Shown here: piece by piece, positions 16,106 through 25,025 of the stretch
Layout: every line of letters begins with the position of its first letter
How positions within the stretch are numbered: position 1 is the stretch's first letter
Assembly: GCA_005502925.1 (NCBI GenBank)
Contig: SCPD01000005.1
Span: 186,001-250,000 of the forward strand
Length of the DNA: 64,000 bases
Reading direction: 5' to 3'
DNA from: Rhizobiales bacterium Y(2018)
Lineage (GTDB): Bacteria; Pseudomonadota; Alphaproteobacteria; Rhizobiales; Aestuariivirgaceae
Position numbers and translations under genes: made by a program
The notes under the pieces: generated by a model
Databases searched by the model: none
What the model saw: the letters and a program-made list of their open reading frames with translations, nothing else
What the model was told of the DNA's origin: nothing

Positions 16106-17647
16106 ATGAAGGATACTGCAATGACATTTCGTGCGTTCACACGGCGCAGGCTTTTGCCCGGCGCTTTGGGCCTGGCCTTGGCCGGCCTCCTGCCCATGGG
16201 CTCAGCGTTTGCCGCGGCAACCGTCAACAAGGGCGACACGACCTGGATGCTGATCGCCACCATTCTGGTGATCCTGATGACCATACCGGGCCTCGCCCTC
16301 TTCTATGGCGGCCTGGTGCGCACCAAGAATGTGCTGTCGGTCCTGACCCAGGTCTTCATCTGCTTCTCGCTCATCGGCATTCTCTGGGTGCTCTACGGCT
16401 ATTCGATCGCCTTCACCGGCGGCACCGCCTTCTTCGGCGGCTTGTCGAAATTCTTTCTCGCCGGCGTCGACGTCTCGACGCTCGCCGCCACCTTCTCCAA
16501 GGAAGTCTATGTGCCGGAGCTCTCCTATGTGATGTTCCAGCTGACTTTCGCGGCGATCACCCCTGCCCTCATCGTCGGCGCCTTCGCCGAGCGCATGAAG
16601 TTTTCGGCGGTGCTCTTGTTCCTCGTTCTGTGGTTCACCTTCGCCTATCTGCCGATGGCGCATATGGTGTGGTTCTGGGCCGGCCCCGACGCCTACACGC
16701 TTTCGGCCGACAATCTCGATGCGGTGAAAGCCGCGGTGGGTGAGCAGGCGGCGACCGATTTCCTCGCCAAGCTCGCGGCCGCGACGGATGATGCGGCCAA
16801 GGCCACGGTCCTCGCCGACTACGGCAATGCGGTCAACGCCTCCAATGGCTGGCTCTTCAACTGGGGCGCGCTCGATTTCGCCGGCGGCACCGTCGTCCAC
16901 ATCAATGCCGGCGTCGCCGGTCTCGTCTGCGCTCTCGTGCTCGGCAAGCGCGTCGGCTACGGCAAGGACGCGATGGCGCCGCACAGCCTCACCTTGACCT
17001 TGATCGGCGCTTCGCTGCTCTGGGTCGGCTGGTATGGCTTCAATGCCGGCTCCAATCTCGAGGCCAACGGTCTGACCGCGCTGGTCGTCCTCAACACGAC
17101 CATCGCCACCGGCGCCGCGGCGCTGGCCTGGACCTTCGGTGAATGGGTGACGCGCGGCCATCCGAGCTTGCTCGGCGCCGCGTCGGGCGCGGTGGCGGGT
17201 CTCGTCGCCATCACGCCGGCCTGCGGCTGGGTAGGGCCGGCGGCGGCCATCCTCATCGGCCTCATCGCCGGTCTCGTCTGCCTGTGGGCCGTCGTCTGGA
17301 TGAAGGCGAAGTTCGGCTATGATGATTCGCTCGATGTCTTCGGCGTCCATGGCGTCGGCGGCATTGTCGGCGCACTCCTCACCGGCATCTTCGTCAATCC
17401 GGCGCTGGGCGGCTCGGGCGTCACCGACTATCTGAGCCCCGACACCTCCACCAAACTCCTCGACTACGCTTTCGGCACCCAGATGACGGCGCAGATCGTG
17501 GCCGTGCTGACCGCCGTGGTGGTGTCCGGAGTGGTGAGTTATCTGGCGCTTCTGATCTGCAAGGCGGTCACCGGCCTCAGGGTCTCGGAAGCCGAGGAGC
17601 GCGAAGGCCTCGACATCGCGTCGCATGGTGAGCGCGCCTATAACTGA
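16106..17647 (+). CDS. amtB: Ammonium transporter AmtB
   Basis: Ammonium channel of 513 residues, with an N-terminal signal sequence (containing FTRRRLLPG) and about 11 membrane helices. Family signatures include DFAGGTVVHINAG (with one of the pore histidine-region residues), LFYGGLVRTKN and FGVHGVGGIVGALLTGIF. The start at 16106 follows GGGGAGGA. It is co-transcribed with glnK, whose product gates it. A T-rich hairpin terminator follows. The N-terminal cleaved signal is usual for Amt proteins of proteobacteria. Confidence 0.95.
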   Translation: MKDTAMTFRAFTRRRLLPGALGLALAGLLPMGSAFAAATVNKGDTTWMLIATILVILMTIPGLALFYGGLVRTKNVLSVLTQVFICFSLIGILWVLYGYSIAFTGGTAFFGGLSKFFLAGVDVSTLAATFSKEVYVPELSYVMFQLTFAAITPALIVGAFAERMKFSAVLLFLVLWFTFAYLPMAHMVWFWAGPDAYTLSADNLDAVKAAVGEQAATDFLAKLAAATDDAAKATVLADYGNAVNASNGWLFNWGALDFAGGTVVHINAGVAGLVCALVLGKRVGYGKDAMAPHSLTLTLIGASLLWVGWYGFNAGSNLEANGLTALVVLNTTIATGAAALAWTFGEWVTRGHPSLLGAASGAVAGLVAITPACGWVGPAAAILIGLIAGLVCLWAVVWMKAKFGYDDSLDVFGVHGVGGIVGALLTGIFVNPALGGSGVTDYLSPDTSTKLLDYAFGTQMTAQIVAVLTAVVVSGVVSYLALLICKAVTGLRVSEAEEREGLDIASHGERAYN

Positions 17648-17673
17648 CCCGGTAGGGCCAGGAGAAAATGGTG

Positions 17674-17703
17674 GAGCGGGGCCGAAAAAGCCCCGCTCTT
17701 TTT
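17674..17703 (+). terminator. Intrinsic terminator after amtB
   Basis: Stem GAGCGGGGC / GCCCCGCTC (9 bp, perfect), loop CGAAAAA, then a TTTTT run. It lies 26 bases after the amtB stop and closes the glnK-amtB operon. Confidence 0.85.
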
Positions 17704-17780
17704 ATGGACTTAACCGCACTTTAACCACGTCCCGCCAGACTCCGCGTTAACTATTCTTATCACGCAAGACGGGGTTCCCC

Positions 17781-20357
17781 ATGGCGGGCCGGCGCATGGC
17801 TATCGAGCATCCAATCGACACGGACGACGGCGCCGTACCGGCGGCCATACGCCGCTTCCTGCGCAACCGCCTGATGGAGTTCATCGGCTTTCTGTGTTTC
17901 GCGTTGTGCGCCGGCATCGGCGTGGCGCTCGCCACCTGGTCGCCGACCGATCCGTCCTTGAGCCGGGCCGTCGACGGCGATCCGAGCAATCTTCTCGGCT
18001 TTCCGGGCGCCGTTATCTCCGACCAGCTGATGCAGATGTTCGGCCTCGGCGTCATCGCGGTGATTGCGCTTCCGCTTTTGTGGAGCATGCGGCTGATGAC
18101 GCATCGGCCGGTCATCCGCCCGATACGCTCCTTCTTCGCCTGGATCCTGTTCGTCATCACCTTTTCCGCCTTCCTCGCGATGATGCCGACGCCTGAAGGC
18201 TTCGCGCTCGAAGCGGGCTTCGGCGGCCAGACCGGCGAGGTGCTGAAATCGGCGCTGCTCACGGTGCTCAATCTCGGCTTCAAGGGCTTCTTCGCCTCGC
18301 TCGTCGCGGCGGCTCTGTTCGGCGTCGGCGCCGTCCTCACCGGCGCCAATGCGGCGGGCTTGAGCCGCTCCGACGGCGCGATGTCGGCGGCGCTCAGCTA
18401 CTACATCCGCTGGGGTGCGGCGAGTATTTGGGGCCTGCTGCGCAATCTCTATCAGCGCTGGCGCATGCATCGCGATCTGAAGGCGCAGGACAAGGCCTTC
18501 CAGGCGCGCCAGGTCGCGGCCTCAGCACCCGCCCGCAAGTCGGGGGGGCGTGTCGAGCCGCGTCTCGACGGCAAGGCTGCAAAGAAGGGCAGGGCCGCGG
18601 CGCAGGACGGCCGGGACAACCCGCCCTGGCTGAAGCTTCCTTCCGCCGAAGCGGAAGACGAAGTCGACATCGAGCTGGAGGAGGAAGAGGAAGCCGGCGA
18701 GGAGATCGAGGAGGAAGAGGCGGAGGACGAAGCCGACGAAGCGCCAGCCGCCGCAGCCGCGTCGCGCCGCGTCAGCCCGCGCAACGATCCGGTCATCAAG
18801 CAGGCGAAGTCCGGCAAGAAGCAGCGCGCCGCCAGCGAATATGAGCTGCCGCCGCTGACGCTGCTCGCCGAACCGAAGAAGGTCGGCCGCGCCGTCGACT
18901 TGTCGCCGGAAACGCTGGAGCAGAATGCCCGCGCCCTTGAAGGCGTGCTCGAGGATTTCGGCGTCAGGGGCCAGATCGTCAATGTCAGGCCAGGCCCGGT
19001 CGTGACGCTCTATGAGCTCGAACCGGCGCCCGGCATCAAGTCGTCGCGCGTCATCAGCCTCGCCGACGACATTGCGCGCTCGATGAGCGCCATCTCGGCC
19101 CGCGTCGCGGTGGTGTCGGGTCGCAACGCCATCGGCATCGAACTGCCCAACCCCAAGCGCGAAACGGTGTATCTGCGCGAGCTTCTGGGCTCGGAAGCCT
19201 TCGAGAAGACCAATCAGAACCTCGCTATGGCGCTCGGCAAGAATATCGGCGGCGAGCCGGTCTTCGCCGATCTCGCCCGCATGCCGCATCTGCTCATCGC
19301 CGGCACCACCGGCTCCGGCAAATCGGTCGGCATCAACACGATGATCCTGTCGCTGCTCTATCGGCACACGCCCGACCGCTGCAAGCTCATCATGATCGAT
19401 CCCAAGATGCTCGAGCTTTCTGTCTATGAAGGCATTCCGCATCTGCTCGCCCCCGTCGTCACCGATCCGCGCAAGGCGGTCGTGGCGCTCAAATGGGCGG
19501 TGCGCGAGATGGAAGACCGCTACCGCAAGATGTCGAAGGTCGGCGTGCGCAATATCGACGGCTTCAACGCCAGGCTCGAACAGGCGCGCGAGAAGGGCGA
19601 GGCGATGTCGCGCACCGTGCAGACCGGCTTCGATCCCGAGACCGGCGAGCCGATCTTCGAGCGCGAAGAGATGGACATGTCGCCGATGCCCTACATCGTC
19701 GTGATCATCGACGAGATGGCCGACCTCATGATGGTGGCGGGCAAGGACATCGAAGGCGCGGTGCAGCGCCTGGCGCAGATGGCGCGCGCCGCCGGCATCC
19801 ATGTCGTGATGGCGACCCAGCGTCCCTCCGTCGACGTCATCACCGGCACGATCAAGGCGAACTTCCCGACCCGCATCTCCTTCCAGGTGACCTCCAAGAT
19901 CGACAGCCGCACCATCCTGGGCGAGCAGGGCGCCGAGCAGCTCTTAGGACAAGGCGACATGCTCTACATGGCGGGCGGCGGCCGTATCTCGCGTCTCCAT
20001 GGTCCTTTCGTTTCCGACGACGAGGTCGAGAAGATCGTGCGCTCGCTCAAGAAGCAGGGCGCTCCCGAATATATCGAGGCGATCACCGAGGAGCCGGACG
20101 AAGCCTATGGCGAGCCGGGCTCGGGCGGTGCTGCGGGCGAGGGCGGCGGCTCGGGCGACGATCTCTACGACCAGGCGGTCGCGGTGGTCTTGCGCGACAA
20201 GAAGGTGTCCACCAGCTATATCCAGCGCCGTCTGCAGATCGGCTACAACAAGGCCGCGAGCCTGATCGAGCGGATGGAGAAGGAAGGCCTGATCTCCTCC
20301 GCCAACGCCACCGGCAAGCGCGAGATCCTGGTGCCGGGCGACAGTGCGCGGGTCTGA
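17781..20357 (+). CDS. ftsK: DNA translocase FtsK
   Basis: Septum-located DNA pump of 858 residues that clears and aligns chromosome termini during division. It has four N-terminal membrane helices (about 30-200), an acidic, low-complexity linker (about 290-325, runs of Glu), the RecA-like motor with Walker [14 protein letters not shown] and Walker [13 protein letters not shown], and a C-terminal winged-helix gamma domain ([20 protein letters not shown], residues about 795-855) that reads polar DNA motifs. The linker is shorter than in E. coli. An alternative start is ATG at 17796. It is followed by lolA on the same strand. Confidence 0.95.
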   Translation: MAGRRMAIEHPIDTDDGAVPAAIRRFLRNRLMEFIGFLCFALCAGIGVALATWSPTDPSLSRAVDGDPSNLLGFPGAVISDQLMQMFGLGVIAVIALPLLWSMRLMTHRPVIRPIRSFFAWILFVITFSAFLAMMPTPEGFALEAGFGGQTGEVLKSALLTVLNLGFKGFFASLVAAALFGVGAVLTGANAAGLSRSDGAMSAALSYYIRWGAASIWGLLRNLYQRWRMHRDLKAQDKAFQARQVAASAPARKSGGRVEPRLDGKAAKKGRAAAQDGRDNPPWLKLPSAEAEDEVDIELEEEEEAGEEIEEEEAEDEADEAPAAAAASRRVSPRNDPVIKQAKSGKKQRAASEYELPPLTLLAEPKKVGRAVDLSPETLEQNARALEGVLEDFGVRGQIVNVRPGPVVTLYELEPAPGIKSSRVISLADDIARSMSAISARVAVVSGRNAIGIELPNPKRETVYLRELLGSEAFEKTNQNLAMALGKNIGGEPVFADLARMPHLLIAGTTGSGKSVGINTMILSLLYRHTPDRCKLIMIDPKMLELSVYEGIPHLLAPVVTDPRKAVVALKWAVREMEDRYRKMSKVGVRNIDGFNARLEQAREKGEAMSRTVQTGFDPETGEPIFEREEMDMSPMPYIVVIIDEMADLMMVAGKDIEGAVQRLAQMARAAGIHVVMATQRPSVDVITGTIKANFPTRISFQVTSKIDSRTILGEQGAEQLLGQGDMLYMAGGGRISRLHGPFVSDDEVEKIVRSLKKQGAPEYIEAITEEPDEAYGEPGSGGAAGEGGGSGDDLYDQAVAVVLRDKKVSTSYIQRRLQIGYNKAASLIERMEKEGLISSANATGKREILVPGDSARV

Positions 20358-20465
20358 GAAATGGCAGCGGAGCAGGCTCCGCGTAAGCCGACGTAACGAG
20401 AATAGTGCCGCAAAAGCGCCCGCTTGTTGGTCGAATAGCGCGTTAAAGAACGAAGGGAACCCATC

Positions 20466-21119
20466 GTGAAGAAGCTCTTCAGCAGGAATTTCATCGGCCT
20501 CGCGGCCGCGGCCACCCTCGGCGCCATGATCGCCGTCGCGGGTCCCGCCGGAGCGGCGCGATCCGACGACCTCACCGCCGACCAGTCGGCGAAGGTGAAG
20601 GAAGTCGCAGATTATATTCAGGATTTCCGTACCCTTAAGGGCGAGTTCACACAGGTGAGCTCGAAGGGCAATGTTTCCAAGGGTGTCTTCATCCTGGCCA
20701 AGCCCGGCAAGATGCGCTTCGAATATGCGGCCCCCAATCCCTTCATCATCGTGTCCGACGGCACCTGGGTGACGATCAAGAACCGCGATAAGGAGAAGTT
20801 CGAGGAATATCCTCTGTCGCAGACCCCGCTCCGCCTCGTGCTCGACGACGACATCAACCTGCTCAAGGAAGCCAATATCCTGGGTGTCGAGAGCAAGGAC
20901 GGGCTCACCACCATCACCTTGCAGGACCGCAAGAAGACCGTGCCGGGCCATCTGATCCTGGTCTATGACGACGGCCGCAAGGAGCTGCAGCAATGGGTGG
21001 TGGTCGACGGGCAGGGCCGGCGGACCACCGTTTCGCTCGAAAATATCGTTGCCGGCGGCAAGGCGGATCCTAAATTATTTTCAATCCAGGTCCGTCGCCT
21101 GAAGGACAAGCGCAACTGA
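20466..21119 (+). CDS. lolA: Outer-membrane lipoprotein carrier protein LolA family
   Basis: Periplasmic lipoprotein chaperone of 217 residues. A signal peptide (MKKLFSRNFIGLAAAATLG..AGA) precedes a LolA fold with typical phrases DYIQDFRTLKGEFTQVS, KPGKMRFEYAAPNPFIIVSDG and a Arg/Lys-rich C-terminus. The start is GTG with GAAGGGAA upstream. It follows ftsK, the conserved order in rhizobia. LolA moves lipoproteins from LolCDE to the outer membrane; no LolB is visible here, as is usual in alphaproteobacteria. Confidence 0.88.
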   Translation: MKKLFSRNFIGLAAAATLGAMIAVAGPAGAARSDDLTADQSAKVKEVADYIQDFRTLKGEFTQVSSKGNVSKGVFILAKPGKMRFEYAAPNPFIIVSDGTWVTIKNRDKEKFEEYPLSQTPLRLVLDDDINLLKEANILGVESKDGLTTITLQDRKKTVPGHLILVYDDGRKELQQWVVVDGQGRRTTVSLENIVAGGKADPKLFSIQVRRLKDKRN

Positions 21120-21265
21120 AGTTGTGCAACGCAAACCAAGGCCGGCGTGGATTCCGCGCCGATTCAAGTCCTTAGGCGGAATGTGCAGTTTTTGTGACCG
21201 GTTTTCCGGCGTTTCGCCCCCGAAAATATACATATCTGCTCCCATGTTTGTGATTGGTCGGAGCA

Positions 21266-21294
21266 TTGAAATCCGGGCACGGACTATCTAATTA
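21266..21294 (+). promoter_or_regulatory. Candidate promoter of an intergenic small RNA
   Basis: TTGAAA (21266-21271), a 17-base spacer and TAATTA (21289-21294) form a sigma-70-like promoter immediately before the first hairpin of the structured stretch at 21301. The -10 is imperfect. Confidence 0.4.
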
Positions 21295-21300
21295 GAGGCT

Positions 21301-21438
21301 GTGCAGCGGGCAACATCCTCATTTACGCCCCCCCGCTTGTAAATGACGGATCTGCTGTACGCGCCGGTTTTCCCCTCCCGGCGCAATTGCGCACGAGGCG
21401 CCGGGCGCCCGGACCCCGAACCGGGCGCCCAATTTTTT
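21301..21438 (+). ncRNA. Candidate small RNA with three stem-loops and CU-rich loops
   Basis: The lolA-xth gap (362 bases) holds a 138-nt structured stretch. Stem-loop 1: GTGCAGC (21301-21307) with GCTGTAC (21354-21360), and inside it TCATTTAC (21319-21326) with GTAAATGA (21339-21346), C-rich loop. Stem-loop 2: GCGCCGG (21361-21367) with CCGGCGC (21378-21384), loop TTTTCCCCTC. Stem-loop 3 is an intrinsic terminator. The unpaired CCCCTCCC-like stretch resembles anti-Shine-Dalgarno loops of alphaproteobacterial sRNAs. No family was identified. It could instead be a lolA 3' UTR. Confidence 0.45.
21403..21438 (+). terminator. Strong intrinsic terminator upstream of xth
   Basis: Perfect 10-bp stem GGGCGCCCGG / CCGGGCGCCC with loop ACCCCGAA, followed directly by AATTTTTTT. 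It ends about 44 bases before the xth start, so it terminates the transcript of the candidate small RNA and/or lolA. Confidence 0.85.
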
Positions 21439-21481
21439 TGCCCTCTTGCCTGACGCCGGCCCGGCGGGCATGAGGGCCCCC

Positions 21482-22291
21482 ATGAAAAAGCTGAAAATCG
21501 CCACCTGGAACATCAATTCCGTGCGCCTGCGCATCGGCCTGGTCTGCCGCCTGCTCAAGGAACATAATCCCGACGTCCTCTGCCTGCAGGAAACCAAGTG
21601 CCCGCAAGGCCAGTTTCCCTCCTCGCCCCTGAAGGAGCTGGGCTACACCCACATCGCCGAATCCGGCCAGGCCGGCTATCACGGCGTCGCCATCGTGTCG
21701 CGCCTGCCGCTCAACCAGATCGCCGTGCGCTCCTTCTGCAAGAAACAGGACTGCCGGCACATCGCCGCCATCATCGGCGAGCGCGAGCCGATCATCATCC
21801 ACAATCTCTATGTGCCGGCCGGCGGCGACGAGCCCGACCGCAGCATCAACGAGAAATTCGGCCACAAGCTCGACTTCGTCGCCGAGCTCGAGCACTGGTT
21901 CGGCAATGGCTCGGTGCCGGAGAAGCATCACGGCATCGTCGTCGGCGACCTCAATATCGCGCCGCTCGAAAACGATGTCTGGTCGCACAAGCAGCTGCTC
22001 AAGATCGTCAGCCACACGCCGGTCGAGACGACCGGCCTCACGGCGGCGCAGAGGGCCGGCAACTGGGTCGACCTGATCCGCCAGCACATCCCGCCCGAGG
22101 AGAAGGTCTATACCTGGTGGAGCTACCGCGCCCATGACTGGGAACTGTCGAACCGCGGCCGCCGCCTCGACCACATCTGGGCGACACCCGATCTTGCCCG
22201 CCGCAGCGATGGCATCGAGATCCTGCGCGAGGCGAGGGGCTGGACGCAGCCTTCCGACCATGTCCCGGTGATGGCAACGTTGAAGCTTTAG
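21482..22291 (+). CDS. xth: Exodeoxyribonuclease III
   Basis: AP endonuclease/exonuclease III of 269 residues for base-excision repair. Motifs of the EEP fold are clear: KIATWNINSVR at the N-terminus, LQETK (catalytic Glu), GYHGVAIVSR, GDLNIAP (Asp/Asn) and the C-terminal LDHIWAT and QPSDHVPV (catalytic Asp/His). The start at 21482 gives the canonical MKKLKIATWNINS start; an in-frame ATG at 21446 lies just after the terminator. It stands alone behind a strong terminator. Confidence 0.93.
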   Translation: MKKLKIATWNINSVRLRIGLVCRLLKEHNPDVLCLQETKCPQGQFPSSPLKELGYTHIAESGQAGYHGVAIVSRLPLNQIAVRSFCKKQDCRHIAAIIGEREPIIIHNLYVPAGGDEPDRSINEKFGHKLDFVAELEHWFGNGSVPEKHHGIVVGDLNIAPLENDVWSHKQLLKIVSHTPVETTGLTAAQRAGNWVDLIRQHIPPEEKVYTWWSYRAHDWELSNRGRRLDHIWATPDLARRSDGIEILREARGWTQPSDHVPVMATLKL

Positions 22292-22361
22292 AGCGCGATC
22301 TCCCCATACCGCCGAAACGCTGAGGGAGGCGTATGATTCTCTGCCGAACTGTAATATCTAG

Positions 22362-22390
22362 TTGACAGATAGTAATGTTTAACTTACAAC
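22362..22390 (+). promoter_or_regulatory. Putative promoter of the toxin-antitoxin operon
   Basis: TTGACA (22362-22367), a 17-base spacer and TACAAC (22385-22390), only 7 bases before the toxin ATG, suggesting a nearly leaderless transcript. Confidence 0.45.
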
Positions 22391-22397
22391 AACCAAC

Positions 22398-22701
22398 ATG
22401 GCTCGGCACATCAATACCGAAGCTTTCGACACTTGGCTGAGCAGCCTGAAGGACCGTAAAGCTTCGGCGCGGATCGTCGCCCGCCTGATCAAGTTCGAGT
22501 CGACGGGCCACGCTGGCCGACACCAAGCCGGTCGGCAATGGCGTCATGGAAATGCGCTTCGATCTCGGCCCCGGCTATCGGGTCTACTACATTGTCCTGA
22601 AGGATACCGTTATTCTCTTGGGTGGCGATAAATCGAACCAGACCGCTGATATTGCGAAGGCGAAGAAGTTTGCCGCCTACTGGAAGGATCGACTGAAATG
22701 A
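22398..22701 (+). pseudogene. RelE/HigB-like addiction-module toxin, frameshifted
   Basis: The first frame gives FDTWLSSLKDRKASARIVARL..FESTGHAG and the second, from 22519, continues the family pattern DTKPVGNGVMEMRFDLGPGY, RVYYIVLKDTVILLGGDKSNQ and ends KDRLK with a TGA at 22699. An extra base in GGCC near 22515-22518 breaks the frame; the first frame then runs to a stop at 22629. The two halves together match the addiction-module killer protein family (about 100 residues). The antitoxin ATG overlaps the toxin's restored stop (ATGA), so the operon structure is intact. Likely a recent inactivating mutation or a sequencing error; programmed shifting is not suggested by any slippery run. Confidence 0.8.
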
Positions 22702-23054
22702 GTAAGGCAAACACCGATATTCCGGCCGGCGCCGCTCTTTCTCCCTTTGACGCCGCCAAGTATCTCCGCACCCCGGAGGAGATTGCGACGTTCCTTGAAG
22801 CCGTCTTCGAGGACTATGACGGCGATGCCCGTGTTATCGTCAAAGCGCTCGGCACCGTCGCCAAGGCTCAAGGCATGCCCTATGTGGCCAAGGCGACTGG
22901 CATGAGCCGTGAGGGGCTCTACCAAGCGCTATCCGGCAAGGGCAATCCGAGCTTTGACACTATGCTCAAGGTCATGAGCGCTGTGGGTGTTGAACTACGG
23001 CCGAAGCCAAAGGCCGCGAAGCGCGCAAAGGTGCGCACCAGGAAGGCCGCCTGA
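22698..23054 (+). CDS. Addiction-module antidote protein (HTH antitoxin)
   Basis: DNA-binding antitoxin of 118 residues partnering the RelE/HigB-like toxin immediately upstream (4-base overlap ATGA). It has an N-terminal segment (SPFDAAKYLRTPEEIATFLE) and a helix-turn-helix (VAKATGMSREGLYQALSGKGNPSFDTML in part) typical of the antidote family that follows this toxin type, then a Lys/Arg-rich tail. It should bind the toxin and repress the operon. The antitoxin frame is intact although the toxin frame is broken, consistent with decay beginning in the toxin. Confidence 0.85.
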   Translation: MSKANTDIPAGAALSPFDAAKYLRTPEEIATFLEAVFEDYDGDARVIVKALGTVAKAQGMPYVAKATGMSREGLYQALSGKGNPSFDTMLKVMSAVGVELRPKPKAAKRAKVRTRKAA

Positions 23055-23057
23055 AAA

Positions 23058-23534
23058 TCATCCGCGCGGGAACGAGCCGGCGCTCTCGAAGAGATGGCGG
23101 ACGCGATCGAACTCGCTGACCGAGCCGGCAAGCTTGCGCGACAGGGCCGACATGACATGGCTGCCGAAATCTGGAAACTCGCCGACCACGCGCATGAACA
23201 TGTCGCGGCTGATGCGGGTGGCGGCGACATCGGTCTTGGCCGTCACATTCAGCGAATAGGGCAGGCCGGCGATCATCGCGAGCTCGCCCAGAAAGGCACC
23301 AGGCCCGGCCATCGCCACTGGTATGCGCTGCTCGCCCTCGCCGGCCCACACTTCCGCTTCGCCGCTGAGGATCAGATAGGCCGAGGCGCCCTTGCCGCCG
23401 GCACGGAAAATATCCTCGCCGCTCGCGAATTGCGCCCGTTCGCTGGCGAAAGCCATGACCTGCAGATGCGCCGGATCGCACTCCGCGAAGAGTGGAATGT
23501 GCCTCAAGCTTTCGGCATTCGTCCTGACGCTCAT
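23058..23534 (-). CDS. Cyclic nucleotide-binding domain protein
   Basis: Single cNMP-binding domain protein of 158 residues without a DNA-binding domain. The start region (MSVRTNAESLRHIPLFAECD) and the phosphate-binding cassette (GAFLGELAMIAGLPYSLNVT, with Glu and a Leu/Ser in place of the usual Arg-Ser-Ala) are visible. The cassette Arg that contacts the cyclic phosphate appears changed, so ligand binding is uncertain. It is convergent with the antitoxin gene, three bases apart. Function unknown; similar stand-alone domains may regulate partner proteins. Confidence 0.78.
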   Translation of the reverse strand: MSVRTNAESLRHIPLFAECDPAHLQVMAFASERAQFASGEDIFRAGGKGASAYLILSGEAEVWAGEGEQRIPVAMAGPGAFLGELAMIAGLPYSLNVTAKTDVAATRISRDMFMRVVGEFPDFGSHVMSALSRKLAGSVSEFDRVRHLFESAGSFPRG

Positions 23535-23637
23535 GACCGGCGCGCTATCCCCTATGCGCGAATCGTCCCCATTCCCTCACTACCACGTCAGCCGAATCAA
23601 AGGAAAAGTCCCTGTGGAAACAGGAACGGGAGGCAGG

Positions 23638-24318
23638 TCAGGGTACCAGCTTGTAGCCACCGGCTTCGGTCACCAGTATCTCCGCATGCGATGGGTCGCG
23701 TTCGATCTTCTGGCGCAAGCGGTAGATATGGGTCTCAAGCGTATGGGTGGTGACCCCGGCATTGTAGCCCCACACATCATGGAGCAGCGTGTCGCGCCCG
23801 ATCACCTGCTCGCCGGCCCGGTAGAGGAACTTGATGATCGCGGTTTCCTTCTCGGTGAGCCGGATCTTCTTGGCGTCGTCGCGCACGAGCAGCTTGGCCG
23901 AGGGCTTGAACGTATAGGGCCCGACCCGGAACACCGCATCCTCGCTCTGCTCATGCTGGCGCAGATGCGCCCGGATCCGGGCGAGCAGCACGCCGAAGCG
24001 GAACGGCTTGGTGACATAGTCGTTGGCGCCGGCATCGAGACCGAGGATCGTATCGGAATCGGAAGTCTGGGCGGTCAGCATGATGACCGGGCCCTTATGG
24101 CCGTTGCGCCGCATCGCCTTGCAGGCCTCGCGCCCGTCCATGTCGGGCAAATTGACGTCGAGGAGCACCACGTCGGCGGGTTCGGCCTTGAGCTGCTTGA
24201 GGCCGGCCGTTGCGGTGGGCGCGTCGGTCACCACGAATTCCTCCTGCAGAGCGAACTGCTCCTTCAGCGTGTCGCGCAAGACATCATCATCATCGATGAT
24301 GAGAATGCGTATGACCAT
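23638..24318 (-). CDS. OmpR-family response regulator (orphan)
   Basis: Response regulator of 226 residues: a receiver with acidic pocket DDDD (9-12), phospho-acceptor D54 (LLDVNLPDMDG) and Lys of TKPF, followed by a winged-helix DNA-binding domain (LTEKETAIIKFLYRAGEQVI..LETHIYRLRQKIE). No histidine kinase lies nearby. The start at 24318 has CAGG upstream; an alternative ATG at 24333 adds five residues. It is divergent from an L,D-transpeptidase gene. Neighbouring gene order recalls rhizobial envelope-control regulators, but the target is unknown. Confidence 0.88.
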   Translation of the reverse strand: MVIRILIIDDDDVLRDTLKEQFALQEEFVVTDAPTATAGLKQLKAEPADVVLLDVNLPDMDGREACKAMRRNGHKGPVIMLTAQTSDSDTILGLDAGANDYVTKPFRFGVLLARIRAHLRQHEQSEDAVFRVGPYTFKPSAKLLVRDDAKKIRLTEKETAIIKFLYRAGEQVIGRDTLLHDVWGYNAGVTTHTLETHIYRLRQKIERDPSHAEILVTEAGGYKLVP

Positions 24319-24494
24319 GCTTGTACCTGCCATGCCTCTATAGTGCTCCAGTCCTGGTGCGCATCGCGGTGAAGGAGATTCGCGCCAGATCAATATGGGG
24401 GCAAATCCTCATCGCCAAAGTCTTCAACTTTGACGGGATTTGCTCTATTTGGTGTTTTAAGGGGCTGATCCCCTGTTGAAAAGCCCCGCGTCCT

Positions 24495-25025
24495 GTGGTG
24501 AACCGCCTCCTCCCCGTGCTCCATGTGATGAGCCTGACGCCCGCCGCGCAGGACGCGATCCTGATCGCCGGTAACCTGCGTGTCCCGTGCAAGCTCGGCC
24601 GTACGGGACGGCGCTGGCTGAAGCGCGAAGGCGACGGCGCAACCCCGCGGGGCGTATGGCCGATGCGGCAGGTGCTGGCGCGACGGACGGCATCACAAGG
24701 ATTACGCACCGCTTTGCCATTGCGTTTCATGGCGCCCGATGACGGCTGGTGCGACGCGGCCGACGATCGCAATTATAACCGCTTCGTCAAGTTACCCTAC
24801 GGCGCCAGCCACGAGGAGCTGTGGCGCAAGGACCACCTTTATGATGTCGTGGTCATCCTCGGCCACAACGAGGTGCCGCGCATCAAGGGCCTCGGTAGTG
24901 CCGTGTTTTTTCACCTGTCCGACCCCGATGGCGGCCCTACCGCCGGCTGCATCGCGGTCACACCGCAAGACATGCGCAGGGTCCTGCCGTTTTGCGGACC
25001 CAAGACGAAAATCAGGATCTGGTGA
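24495..25025 (+). CDS. L,D-transpeptidase family (YkuD-type) protein
   Basis: YkuD-domain protein of 176 residues. The catalytic motif is H140-x11-C152 in HLSDPDGGPTAGCIAV, where the usual SxGC reads TAGC. Such enzymes form 3-3 peptidoglycan cross-links or attach lipoproteins. No signal peptide is evident, so it may belong to the YafK/ErfK-like set with an uncleaved or absent leader. The start is GTG at 24495; ATG at 24528 is a possible shorter start. It is convergent with yggS and divergent from the response regulator. Confidence 0.8.
   Translation: MVNRLLPVLHVMSLTPAAQDAILIAGNLRVPCKLGRTGRRWLKREGDGATPRGVWPMRQVLARRTASQGLRTALPLRFMAPDDGWCDAADDRNYNRFVKLPYGASHEELWRKDHLYDVVVILGHNEVPRIKGLGSAVFFHLSDPDGGPTAGCIAVTPQDMRRVLPFCGPKTKIRIW

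Noticed and set aside
20367-20382. Terminator after ftsK
   Set aside because: GCGGAGC-AG-GCTCCGC has only a two-base loop and no T-tract, so it was not called.
22510-22520. Programmed ribosomal frameshift in the toxin
   Set aside because: No slippery run or stimulating structure is evident; a simple one-base insertion explains the break.
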